Assembly: GCF_009193325.2 (NCBI RefSeq)
Contig: NZ_CP059856.1
Location: 5,146,001 to 5,210,000, forward strand
DNA length: 64,000 bases
Origin: Bacteroides zhangwenhongii
GTDB lineage: Bacteria > Bacteroidota > Bacteroidia > Bacteroidales > Bacteroidaceae
Reading direction: 5' to 3'
This document shows positions 1-8,369 of the stretch, piece by piece. The notes beneath the pieces were generated by a model, which saw nothing but the letters and a program-made list of their open reading frames with translations, was not told where the DNA came from and ran no database searches. The position numbers and the translations under genes were made by a program. How positions within the stretch are numbered: the first letter of the stretch is position 1; every line of letters starts with the position of its first letter.

Positions 1-243
1 AGAAATATCTTCCACGTCATAACCGCGATAGAACAATTTTCCCGGTATAGGCTTCAATCCGCCTCCCGGAACACGTTCGTAACCGACCACGTTACCGATT
101 TTAGTCAGACCTACCAGAACTCCTGTGCCGTCTTCGTTACGCAGTCCGCGCTTCACGTCAAATTTGGGGAACAATTCATTGTCAATCCGGGTAGCTTCCT
201 TCATCTCTTCGGAAAGCTTGTAAATCAAGTACTCTTTCTTCAT
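1..243 (-). CDS. gltA: Citrate synthase, N-terminal part (cut by window edge)
   Basis: The 81 residues that can be read begin MKKEYLIYKLSEEMKE and continue through VLVGLTKIGNVVGYERVPGG to LFYRGYDVEDIS, which matches the N-terminus of Bacteroidales citrate synthase. The enzyme condenses oxaloacetate and acetyl-CoA to citrate in the cytoplasm. The gene is third in a minus-strand operon after aconitase and isocitrate dehydrogenase. It starts 24 bp after the icd stop, so co-transcription is likely. The start ATG at 241-243 is the only reasonable one. The C-terminal catalytic His and Asp lie outside the window, so the identification rests on the N-terminus and on the operon. Confidence 0.85.
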   Translation of the reverse strand, partial: MKKEYLIYKLSEEMKEATRIDNELFPKFDVKRGLRNEDGTGVLVGLTKIGNVVGYERVPGGGLKPIPGKLFYRGYDVEDIS

Positions 244-267
244 TTTCTTTGTCTTTATTCGTTACTT

Positions 268-1458
268 CTATTTTTCTATTCTTTCCACGATTTCACGGGT
301 GAAAGCGGAAGTGGAGAGGGAGACTCCATTCGGCATGAAACGAGCGAGGTCATGGGTGGCACGCGCATCCAAGAAACTCTGTTCCAAAGCTTTCTCGATA
401 AGAGCTGCCGCTTCTTTCCAACCCAAATACTCAAGCATCATGACTGCCGAAAGTATGATAGAGCAAGGATTCACCACATCTTTGCCCACAATAGCAGGCG
501 CTGTTCCATGCGTGGCTTCAAAGATGGCATGCCCCGTTTTATAATTGATGTTGGCTCCGGGAGCAATCCCGATACCACCCACCATTGCCGCCAATTGGTC
601 GGAAACGTAGTCTCCATTAAGGTTCAGAGTGGCTATGACCGAGTAATCTTCAGGGCTCAGAAGCATATTTTGCAGGAAAGCGTCGGCAATGCAATCCTTA
701 ATTACCAATCGTCCGTCTGCCAACGCGTCGGCAAATTCACGCTGCGCCAATTCGTAGCCCCATTTCTTGAAACCGCCTTCGGTGAACTTCATTATATTTC
801 CCTTGTGAACCAACGTTACGGAGGGCAGATGATGGTCTAACGCGTATTGGCAAGCAGCACGCACGAGACGTTCCGTACCTTCCCGCGAAACCGGTTTCAC
901 ACCGAAAGAGGAGCTCTCCGGGAAACGTACCTTTGTCACACCCATCTCGTCTTTCAGGAATTTATAAAACTTTTCCGCTTCCGGAGTGCCTGCTTCCCAT
1001 TCAATACCTGCATAAATGTCTTCCGTATTTTCACGGAACACGCACATATTTACTTTTTCGGGTGCTTTCACCGGCGACTGTACTCCCGGATACCAACGGA
1101 CGGGACGAAGACAGACGTATAAATCAAGCGTCTGGCGTAACGCCACATTCAACGAACGGATACCGCCTCCGACAGGCGTCGTCAACGGACCTTTAATACC
1201 AATCAGATACTCCTGAAATGCCTTCATCGTCTCCTCCGGTAGCCAAGAACCTGTCGCATTAAAGGCACGTTCTCCCGCCAACACTTCTTTCCACTCGATA
1301 CGGCGTTTGCCACCGTACGCTTTCTGAACAGCTGCATTGACTACGGCTTGCATGGAGGGAGTAACTTCCGCTCCCACTCCATCACCGGTAATATAAGGTA
1401 CGGTAGGCACATCGGGCACTGACAGCGTACCATCTGCTTGCATAATTATTTTGCTCAT
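268..1458 (-). CDS. icd: Isocitrate dehydrogenase (NAD(P)-dependent, decarboxylating)
   Basis: This cytoplasmic enzyme of 396 residues oxidises isocitrate to 2-oxoglutarate and feeds glutamate synthesis. Family signatures are the substrate loop [13 protein letters not shown], the [12 protein letters not shown] motif, the metal/substrate block [10 protein letters not shown] and the cofactor loop [11 protein letters not shown]. The frame stays open upstream to 1497, but I chose the ATG at 1456-1458 ([10 protein letters not shown]). The longer form would add 13 basic residues that nearly reach the aconitase stop. At the positions of E. coli Lys344 and Tyr345, which select NADP, this protein has Ala and Ile, so the cofactor cannot be assigned from E. 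coli rules. It sits between acnA (28 bp gap) and gltA. Confidence 0.93.
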   Translation of the reverse strand: MSKIIMQADGTLSVPDVPTVPYITGDGVGAEVTPSMQAVVNAAVQKAYGGKRRIEWKEVLAGERAFNATGSWLPEETMKAFQEYLIGIKGPLTTPVGGGIRSLNVALRQTLDLYVCLRPVRWYPGVQSPVKAPEKVNMCVFRENTEDIYAGIEWEAGTPEAEKFYKFLKDEMGVTKVRFPESSSFGVKPVSREGTERLVRAACQYALDHHLPSVTLVHKGNIMKFTEGGFKKWGYELAQREFADALADGRLVIKDCIADAFLQNMLLSPEDYSVIATLNLNGDYVSDQLAAMVGGIGIAPGANINYKTGHAIFEATHGTAPAIVGKDVVNPCSIILSAVMMLEYLGWKEAAALIEKALEQSFLDARATHDLARFMPNGVSLSTSAFTREIVERIEK

Positions 1459-1486
1459 GATTTTTATTTTTCTTGTCTTTTTTAAA

Positions 1487-3730
1487 TTATCTGGCATTCA
1501 AGGCAGAACCGGCACGGAACCAAGCTATCTGCTGTTCATTATAAGTGTGTTGCACTTCAAAGCTCTCTTTCGTCCCGTCTTCGTGATGGAGAACGACAGT
1601 CAGGTTGCGTCCCGGAGCGAAGTCCACCAAACCAAGCACGGACAGAAGGTCGTGTTCACGAATTTTATCATAATCGGCTTTGTCTACAAAAGTGAGGGCA
1701 AGCATACCCTGTTTCTTCAGATTCGTTTCATGAATACGGGCAAAACTCTTGGCGAGAATGACACGTACATTCAGAAAACGCGGTTCCATAGCCGCATGCT
1801 CACGACTGGAGCCTTCACCGTAATTTTCTTCGGCCACGACAATAGACGGCACTCCTTCGGACTTATACATTTTTGCCGTACCGGAAACAGTTCCGTAAGT
1901 GTTGGTAGAACGGTTCCAAACCTTGTTCGTCTCACCGTTGAAGGCATTGACAGCTCCCATCAATATGTTATCCGAAATATTTTCCAGATGTCCCCGGAAA
2001 CGGAGCCACGGACCTGCCATCGAAATATGATCAGTAGTACATTTGCCTTGCGCTTTGATCAATAAAGGCATATTCAATAAATCTTGACCATCCCAAGCTG
2101 GGAAAGGAGCCAACAGTTGCAAGCGTTGTGAATCCGGCTTCACCCTGATTTCCGTCTCTCCTCCATGAGGAGCAACGTAACCCTCGTTTCCTTGCGCAAA
2201 GCCGTTCAAAGGAAGTTCATCTCCCACCGGTTCAGACAGCTTCACCTTCTCGCCGTCATGATTCACCAGTCTGTCTTTCAAAGGATTGAAACAGAGGTCA
2301 CCCGCAATTGTCAGTGCCATCGTCAGTTCCGGAGAAGCGACAAAAGCGTATGTATTCGGATTGCCGTCGGCACGTTTGGCAAAGTTACGGTTGAAGGAAG
2401 TGACAATTGAATTTTTCCGCGTCGGATCATCCGTCTCACGTTTCCACTGCCCAATACAAGGGCCACAGGCGTTTGCCATAATTGTAGCTCCTATCTGTTC
2501 AAAAGCTTCTATCATTCCATCCCTCTCGGCAGTGGCACGAATCTGCTCCGAACCCGGATTCACAATCAACGGAGCGGCTACACTCAGGTTCTTTTCGGCA
2601 ACCTGCTTCGCCAGAGAAGCGGCACGGCTCAAATCCTGATAGGACGAATTGGTACACGAACCGATCAATCCCACTTCCATCTTACGCGGGTAACCGTTCA
2701 ACAACACCTTCTCCGCAAACTTGGAAATAGGAGTGGCAGCGTCCGGTGTGAAAGGGCCGTTTATATAAGGCTCGAGTTCAGACAGGTCTATTTCAATGAC
2801 GCGGTCGTAATACTTAGTCGGTTCCTCCGCCACTTCATCGTCAGCACGAAGGTCGGCGGCAACGGTCTCTGCCAGTTCAACCACCCGCTCTCTTCCGGTA
2901 GCTTTCAAATAGGTAGCCATACGCTCGTCAAACGGGAACAATGAGGTGGTAGCCCCCACTTCGGCCCCCATGTTACAAATGGTCGCCTTCCCGGTAGCCG
3001 AGAGCGATTCGGTTCCTGGACCAAAGTATTCGATAATGGCGTTCGTTCCCCCTTTTACGGTAAGAATTCCGGCAAGTTTCAAAATCACATCTTTCGGAGA
3101 AGCCCAGCCGTTCAGTTTTCCGGTCAGGCGGACACCGATGATTTTCGGCATTTTGAGTTCCCACTCCATACCGGTCATGACGTCCACCGCATCCGCACCG
3201 CCAACCCCGATAGCAACCATGCCCAGTCCACCCGCATTTGGCGTGTGCGAGTCGGTCCCTACCATCATTCCACCGGGAAAAGCATAGTTCTCGAGTACAA
3301 CCTGATGGATAATTCCAGCTCCCGGTTTCCAGAAACCGATTCCGTAGCGGGAAGATACGTCACGAAGGAAATCGTACACTTCTTCATTGGTCAGCCTTGC
3401 AGTGGCAATATCTTCTTTTGCACCTTTATACGCTTGTATCAAATGGTCACAATGCACCGTAGAAGGCACAGCAACTTGATCTTTGCCCGCATTCATAAAT
3501 TGAAGCAGAGCCATCTGGGCTGTCGCATCCTGCATCGCAACACGGTCGGGACGAAAATTCACATAATCTTCCCCTCTCTGGTAATCTTTCACATCAGCCA
3601 CATCATACAAATGGGCATACAGTATTTTTTCGGCCAACGTCAAAGGACGTTTCAATATAGCCCGTACGTGTTCTACCTTTCCTTTATAAGCAGTGTAGAA
3701 AGCTTCTAACATAGTTGCATCGTATACCAT
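1487..3730 (-). CDS. acnA: Aconitate hydratase, mitochondrial type
   Basis: This cytoplasmic Fe-S enzyme of 747 residues isomerises citrate to isocitrate. The three cluster ligands are visible as Cys359 in [10 protein letters not shown] and Cys422 and Cys425 in [10 protein letters not shown]. The swivel domain motif [18 protein letters not shown] is near the C-terminus. Length and motif spelling fit the mitochondrial-like aconitase described in Bacteroides fragilis, unlike the roughly 890-residue bacterial AcnA. It is the first gene of acnA-icd-gltA, the oxidative half-cycle leading to 2-oxoglutarate. The upstream 117 bp also hold the divergent helicase promoter. The best minus-strand -7 candidate there (TCATTTTG, 3793-3800) is one base off consensus. 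Confidence 0.95.
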   Translation of the reverse strand: MVYDATMLEAFYTAYKGKVEHVRAILKRPLTLAEKILYAHLYDVADVKDYQRGEDYVNFRPDRVAMQDATAQMALLQFMNAGKDQVAVPSTVHCDHLIQAYKGAKEDIATARLTNEEVYDFLRDVSSRYGIGFWKPGAGIIHQVVLENYAFPGGMMVGTDSHTPNAGGLGMVAIGVGGADAVDVMTGMEWELKMPKIIGVRLTGKLNGWASPKDVILKLAGILTVKGGTNAIIEYFGPGTESLSATGKATICNMGAEVGATTSLFPFDERMATYLKATGRERVVELAETVAADLRADDEVAEEPTKYYDRVIEIDLSELEPYINGPFTPDAATPISKFAEKVLLNGYPRKMEVGLIGSCTNSSYQDLSRAASLAKQVAEKNLSVAAPLIVNPGSEQIRATAERDGMIEAFEQIGATIMANACGPCIGQWKRETDDPTRKNSIVTSFNRNFAKRADGNPNTYAFVASPELTMALTIAGDLCFNPLKDRLVNHDGEKVKLSEPVGDELPLNGFAQGNEGYVAPHGGETEIRVKPDSQRLQLLAPFPAWDGQDLLNMPLLIKAQGKCTTDHISMAGPWLRFRGHLENISDNILMGAVNAFNGETNKVWNRSTNTYGTVSGTAKMYKSEGVPSIVVAEENYGEGSSREHAAMEPRFLNVRVILAKSFARIHETNLKKQGMLALTFVDKADYDKIREHDLLSVLGLVDFAPGRNLTVVLHHEDGTKESFEVQHTYNEQQIAWFRAGSALNAR

Positions 3731-3831
3731 ATCACTTTTTGTTTTTTTAGTCTATCTATTAAAATAACGAATGACGTTCGAGTAATGTTTAACAAAATGA
3801 AATAAATTTTCGTCTCGGGAAGAAGAATTGT

Positions 3832-3839
3832 TACCTTTG
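3832..3839 (+). promoter_or_regulatory. -7 promoter element for the helicase gene
   Basis: TACCTTTG matches the Bacteroides -7 consensus TAnnTTTG. It lies only 8 bp before the ATG at 3848, so the transcript would have almost no leader. No clear TTTG -33 box is present at the usual distance. Confidence 0.5.
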
Positions 3840-3847
3840 CGCCTATT

Positions 3848-5734
3848 ATGAATAATAATCCGAAAAATCCGATAGCCGACCTTCAGCAACAACAACTCCT
3901 CTTACGGATGGAGTACGAATATGAGAAAGAGGAATTCAAACGGCAGACTGAAACGATGGGTATTGCCCGAAAAGTGAAACGCGGTCTTTGCTGGTATCCT
4001 GTCTCTCTCGGCCGAAGTTATTATAATTCTCTGAATCAATTTGTTGTAGATATTACAAGAAGCGAAAATAAAGAGATAGAACACTCTTTTGAATTCGGCC
4101 GTCCCGTTTCCTTTTTCCACCAGTCATTCGACGGAAAAGTGAAATATCTGAATTTCACCGCAACCGTCAGTTATGCAGACGAAGAACGAATGGTAGTCGT
4201 GCTCCCCGGAGCAGGGGCATTGATGGAACTACAAACCGACGGTGTGCTGGGCGTACAGCTTTACTTTGATGAGACTTCCTATCGCGCTATGTTTGAAGCA
4301 CTGGAGGACGTGATCCGTGCCAAAGGCAATCGCCTTGCCGAACTGCGCGACACGTTGCTGGGAACGCTAAAGCCCGGATTTCGCGAATTATACCCCGTAC
4401 GTTTTCCTTGGTTGAACAGTACGCAGGAGACGGCTGTCAATAAAGTGCTTTGCGCACGTGATGTTTCTATTGTGCACGGTCCTCCGGGAACGGGAAAGAC
4501 AACAACACTTGTCGAAGCGATTTATGAGACACTGCACCGCGAACCACAAGTGATGGTGTGCGCTCAAAGTAATACTGCCGTCGACTGGATTTGCGAGAAA
4601 CTTGTAGATCGGGGTGTTCCGGTGCTCCGCATTGGAAATCCTACCCGCGTAAATGACAAAATGTTATCCTTCACCTACGAACGCCGGTTTGAGAACCATC
4701 CGGCGTATCCGGAACTTTGGGGAATCCGCAAGTCCATCCGCGAAATGGGAGGACGAATGCGGCGGGGAAGTTATGAGGAACGGGAAGGGATACGCAGTCG
4801 TATGAGCCGTCTACGCGACCGTGCTACCGAGCTTGAGATTCAAATTAACGCCGACCTCTTCGACAGTGCCCGCGTGATTGCCTCGACCTTAGTCAGTAGC
4901 AACCATCGCCTGCTCAATGGCCGCCGTTTCCCGACTTTATTTATCGACGAAGCTGCGCAAGCACTCGAAGCTGCCTGCTGGATAGCCATCCGAAAAGCAG
5001 ACCGGGTGGTTCTCGCCGGAGATCATTGCCAGCTTCCGCCTACCATAAAATGTATAGAAGCCGCTCGTGGAGGATTGGAATATACATTAATGGAGAAGGT
5101 GGTTCGGCAAAAACCGTCCTCTGTCTCGTTACTGAAAGTGCAATATAGAATGAACGAAGCTATCATGCAGTTCCCTTCCGACTGGTTTTATCAGGGAGAA
5201 CTGGAGGCTGCTCCGGAGGTACGTTATCGGGGAATCCTTGATTTCGACAGCCCCATGAGTTGGATTGACACTTCTGAAATGGAATTTCACGAGGAATTTG
5301 TAGGCGAAAGTTTCGGACGCATCAACAAGCAGGAGGCTAATCTGCTCTTGGAGGAGCTGGAAGCCTATATCAACCGGATCGGAAAGGAACGAATTTTAGA
5401 GGAAAGGATTGATTTCGGACTGATTTCACCCTACAAAGCACAAGTGCAATATTTGAGAAGTAAAATTAAAGGAAGCAGTTTCTTGCGCCCTCTCCGAAGC
5501 CTCATCACAGTAAATACAGTGGACGGTTTTCAAGGACAGGAACGGGATGTCGTTTTTATCAGTCTCGTCCGCGCCAACGAGGAAGGGCAAATCGGATTTC
5601 TGAATGATTTAAGACGAATGAATGTAGCGATCACACGAGCACGCATGAAACTGGTGATTCTGGGAGAAGCCGCCACACTTACCAAACATCCTTTTTACAA
5701 AAGACTTATGGCATTCATAAAAAAGGAGGATTAA
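3848..5734 (+). CDS. UPF1/DNA2-like superfamily 1 helicase
   Basis: This predicted cytoplasmic ATP-dependent helicase has 628 residues. An N-terminal beta-rich region (about 1-180) precedes two RecA-like domains. Walker A GPPGTGKTTT is at residues 211-220, motif II is in LFIDEAAQALEAA, motif III is around LAGDHCQLPPT, motif V is in TVDGFQGQERD, and motif VI is in MNVAITRARMKL. This set is typical of SF1B helicases of the IGHMBP2/UPF1 type. The family acts on DNA or RNA in 5'-3' direction, and the substrate here is unknown. The gene is alone on the plus strand between the divergent acnA operon and the convergent ilvC, and ends before a shared terminator. Confidence 0.88.
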   Translation: MNNNPKNPIADLQQQQLLLRMEYEYEKEEFKRQTETMGIARKVKRGLCWYPVSLGRSYYNSLNQFVVDITRSENKEIEHSFEFGRPVSFFHQSFDGKVKYLNFTATVSYADEERMVVVLPGAGALMELQTDGVLGVQLYFDETSYRAMFEALEDVIRAKGNRLAELRDTLLGTLKPGFRELYPVRFPWLNSTQETAVNKVLCARDVSIVHGPPGTGKTTTLVEAIYETLHREPQVMVCAQSNTAVDWICEKLVDRGVPVLRIGNPTRVNDKMLSFTYERRFENHPAYPELWGIRKSIREMGGRMRRGSYEEREGIRSRMSRLRDRATELEIQINADLFDSARVIASTLVSSNHRLLNGRRFPTLFIDEAAQALEAACWIAIRKADRVVLAGDHCQLPPTIKCIEAARGGLEYTLMEKVVRQKPSSVSLLKVQYRMNEAIMQFPSDWFYQGELEAAPEVRYRGILDFDSPMSWIDTSEMEFHEEFVGESFGRINKQEANLLLEELEAYINRIGKERILEERIDFGLISPYKAQVQYLRSKIKGSSFLRPLRSLITVNTVDGFQGQERDVVFISLVRANEEGQIGFLNDLRRMNVAITRARMKLVILGEAATLTKHPFYKRLMAFIKKED

Positions 5735-5845
5735 AACAAACAATATTTTTATATTTTCTTCTTACATTTCCTATATTGCTATCGAATGTTGCCACAAAGA
5801 TAAACAAGAAGTTGTATTATATAGTCACAACATCTATATATTTAA

Positions 5846-5878
5846 AAAAGGAGAAAAGCCATCGGCTCTTCTCCTTTT
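5846..5878. terminator. Bidirectional terminator between helicase and ilvC
   Basis: A 15-bp stem with one mismatch (AAAAGGAGAAAAGCC at 5846-5860, GGCTCTTCTCCTTTT at 5864-5878) has a 3-base loop. The A-tract on one side and T-tract on the other suit termination in both directions for these convergent genes. Confidence 0.85.
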
Positions 5879-5905
5879 GTATCAAACTTGTATAATCCTA
5901 TCAAA

Positions 5906-6949
5906 TCAATTGTTCTCCGGACGAAGTTTGCGTACAGTAACAGCAGTTTGCCACATTTCGCTTTCACGCAACTGGCGGAGTTCTTCGTTCAGTTTCTCAC
6001 GATAATCCGGCTGTGAGTTACTGTCAATAGAAATTTGCGCTTCGTTGCCGGTCTTCACACTGTGATACAGTTTTTCAACTACCGGTTTGATAGCGTCGTG
6101 GAACGGGCCCATCCAGTCAAGAGCACCGCGTTGAGCAGTAGTAGAACAGTTTGCATACATCCAGTCCATACCGTTCTTTGCAAACAACGGCATTAACGAC
6201 TGAGTCAGTTCCTCTACTGTTTCATTGAAGGCTTCGGAAGGTGAATGACCGTTTTCACGCAACACCTCATACTGTGCCAACAACAGACCTTGAATAGCAC
6301 CCATCAACGAACCGCGTTCACCTGTCAGGTCGGAAGTTGCTTCACGTTGGAAAGTTGTTTCAAACAGATACCCTGAACCGATACCGATACCCAAAGCAAT
6401 TGTTCTATCGTAAGCTTTACCCGTAGCGTCCTGATAGATAGCGTAAGAAGAGTTCAAACCACGACCTTCGAGGAACATGGTACGCAATGAAGTACCCGAA
6501 CCTTTAGGAGCAACCATGATAACATCAATATCGGCAGGAGGAACCACCCCTGTACGATCGTGCCAAGTGATAGCAAAACCATGAGAGAAATAAAGAGCCT
6601 TTCCGGCAGTCAGGTAAGGTTTCATTGTCGGCCATACAGACATAACAGCCGCATCAGACAACAGACACATGATGATTGTACCTTTTTCGCAAGCTTCTTC
6701 GATTCCGAACAAAGTTTCACCCGGAACCCATCCGTCAGCTACTGCTTTATCATATGTTTTTCCCTGACGCTGACCAACGATCACGTTGAAACCGTTATCA
6801 CGCAAATTCAATGCTTGTCCGGGACCCTGAACGCCGTAACCGATTACAGCGATTGTTTCATTTTTCAATACTTCACGAGCTTTCTCCAATGGAAATTCAT
6901 CACGGATCACTACATTTTCAATAGTACCGCCAAAATTCAACTGTGCCAT
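5906..6949 (-). CDS. ilvC: Ketol-acid reductoisomerase
   Basis: This enzyme of 347 residues converts 2-acetolactate or 2-aceto-2-hydroxybutyrate to the dihydroxy acid in Val/Ile/Leu synthesis. The N-terminal Rossmann fold has IAVIGYGVQGPGQALNLRD and the specificity loop VGQRQGKTYDKA. The C-terminal knotted domain has the metal-binding acidic pair in SDLTGERGSLMGAI and the Glu in NETVEELTQS. It is the last gene of the ilvD-B-N-thioesterase-C operon. The order is unusual compared with enterobacteria, where ilvC is separate. The 65-bp gap after the thioesterase stop holds a short hairpin. The gene ends before a shared bidirectional terminator. Confidence 0.96.
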   Translation of the reverse strand: MAQLNFGGTIENVVIRDEFPLEKAREVLKNETIAVIGYGVQGPGQALNLRDNGFNVIVGQRQGKTYDKAVADGWVPGETLFGIEEACEKGTIIMCLLSDAAVMSVWPTMKPYLTAGKALYFSHGFAITWHDRTGVVPPADIDVIMVAPKGSGTSLRTMFLEGRGLNSSYAIYQDATGKAYDRTIALGIGIGSGYLFETTFQREATSDLTGERGSLMGAIQGLLLAQYEVLRENGHSPSEAFNETVEELTQSLMPLFAKNGMDWMYANCSTTAQRGALDWMGPFHDAIKPVVEKLYHSVKTGNEAQISIDSNSQPDYREKLNEELRQLRESEMWQTAVTVRKLRPENN

Positions 6950-6971
6950 TTTTCTTTTTGTTTTTAGTTTT

Positions 6972-6987
6972 GATGGCTTACGCCATC
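6972..6987 (-). other. Short hairpin between thioesterase gene and ilvC
   Basis: GATGGC-TTAC-GCCATC is a perfect 6-bp stem with a 4-base loop in the untranslated gap of the ilv operon. It has no T-run, so a processing or stability role is more likely than termination. It may also be chance. Confidence 0.35.
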
Positions 6988-7014
6988 CGTTATTAATTGA
7001 TTTTATATTCTATT

Positions 7015-7758
7015 TTATTCAAATATCACTTTCGACCGGCAAACCACTTCGCTGCCGTTCTTCTTCACCTCTACGTGAAACTCATTTTCATTGGCTTCAT
7101 CGCAGAAGAAAGTCAGTTCGTCTCCAAAATAACTTTCAGCCACATACGCCATCTCAAAACGACGAATGCGCTTGGTTTTATACAAATCGATCGGAAACAA
7201 GTCGAGTATGTGCTCGATGTAACGGATACTATTCACATGACCGTTAATATCAATATCACTGTATTTCGCAGTCAGCGTGGCCAACGGTTGTGTATTAGTC
7301 ACTTTGATACGCGAAGGCTTCTCTATCGGACAAGGCTCATCGCATACATAGTCTACAATGCTTCCCCCGTGCAATGCCAACAGGTCAGCCGGTTTACGAG
7401 TATTCAAACTGATCATCGCCCACACGGAACGAGCGTAACCGATTTTCTTGCCTTCTTTATTCATAATGGCAAAATTACGATCGGTGAACAGGCGATAAAC
7501 ATTTTCCACCCAAGTCTGAACCGAAAAGTCCTCATACTGATAAGGCATTTCATCCAATTCGATTGCCAGGCGGGAAAGTACCCACGTATAATTGTCCTCA
7601 TTCAGAGACGCAATGCCAAAGCCACGATCGCTGGCATGAAAACCTGCGCAATTCAGCAAATGATTGCCCAGTACCCCCATTGTCAGGCGACCGTTGAAAT
7701 CAACATGAAACGGTTCTGCAACAAACTTATAAGTTCCTATTTTATTTGATTCGCTCAT
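7015..7758 (-). CDS. Acyl-ACP thioesterase
   Basis: This 247-residue protein is a tandem hot-dog protein of the acyl-ACP thioesterase family (PF01643), which hydrolyses acyl-ACP to free fatty acid in the cytoplasm. The first hot-dog has GNHLLNCAGFHASDRGFG and the second has the catalytic-type motif DIDINGHVNSIRYIEHILD. The gene is embedded in the ilv operon, 5 bp after the ilvN stop and before ilvC, so it shares the leucine/valine/isoleucine-responsive attenuator. The family role is well known. Why it is coupled to branched-chain amino acid synthesis is not evident. A link to iso/anteiso fatty acid supply is my inference. Confidence 0.9.
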   Translation of the reverse strand: MSESNKIGTYKFVAEPFHVDFNGRLTMGVLGNHLLNCAGFHASDRGFGIASLNEDNYTWVLSRLAIELDEMPYQYEDFSVQTWVENVYRLFTDRNFAIMNKEGKKIGYARSVWAMISLNTRKPADLLALHGGSIVDYVCDEPCPIEKPSRIKVTNTQPLATLTAKYSDIDINGHVNSIRYIEHILDLFPIDLYKTKRIRRFEMAYVAESYFGDELTFFCDEANENEFHVEVKKNGSEVVCRSKVIFE

Positions 7759-7763
7759 TCTTC

Positions 7764-8321
7764 CTACTGGTTTTTATTTTGGTTATAACGGGCTTCCCGT
7801 CCGTCAAGAAACTCATTCACCCGTTCAAAACAACTGGTGGTAATCGCTACCCGCCCCGAACGTACAAATTGCAAAACACAATTCAAAGCCTTCAGTTCAC
7901 CGTAAAGCGAGGTAATCTCTTCACTCATTCCATTCTTCTCGACAATAGAAAATACCGGATTTACTTCCACTATGCGGGCGTTATATTTACGTATCACCTT
8001 AGAGGCCTCCGGCGTCTCTTGAAATTCGGGGGTAGACACCTTATATAAAGCGATCTCATGGAAGTAGATCTCATCTTCCGTAAAGTAGTGCGCCTGAATT
8101 ACATCAATCTTCTTTTCTATTTGCTTCACCACTTTTTCAATCGTATCTTTATCAGTCCAAGCGGTAATGGTATACTTATGTACCCCCTTGATGGAAGAAG
8201 CAGATACATTCAGACTCTCGATATTTATCTGCCGACGGGTAAAAACAGCCGTAACCTGATTCAGCAATCCGGCTATATTTTCCGAATGAACAATGATAGT
8301 ATATAACGTCTTTTCACTCAT
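7764..8321 (-). CDS. ilvN: Acetolactate synthase, regulatory small subunit
   Basis: This 185-residue protein has an N-terminal ACT domain (YTIIVHSENIAGLLNQVTAV, about residues 5-80) that binds valine and confers feedback inhibition on IlvB. A C-terminal activating domain follows. The frame extends upstream to 8342, but the ATG at 8319-8321 (MSEKTLYTII) places the ACT domain at the usual distance from the start. It lies 48 bp after ilvB. That gap contains a 14-bp tandem repeat covering the region where translation of ilvN must initiate. The protein is longer than E. coli IlvN (about 96 residues) and similar to the IlvH type. Confidence 0.93.
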   Translation of the reverse strand: MSEKTLYTIIVHSENIAGLLNQVTAVFTRRQINIESLNVSASSIKGVHKYTITAWTDKDTIEKVVKQIEKKIDVIQAHYFTEDEIYFHEIALYKVSTPEFQETPEASKVIRKYNARIVEVNPVFSIVEKNGMSEEITSLYGELKALNCVLQFVRSGRVAITTSCFERVNEFLDGREARYNQNKNQ

Positions 8322-8333
8322 AATCCTTAATTT

Positions 8334-8361
8334 AACTTTCAACTCTCAACTTTCAACTCTC
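8334..8361. repeat. 14-bp tandem repeat in the ilvB-ilvN gap
   Basis: Two perfect copies of AACTTTCAACTCTC are followed by a third partial copy (AACTT). They occupy most of the gap upstream of the ilvN start. Confidence 0.85.
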
Positions 8362-8369
8362 AACTTCTC

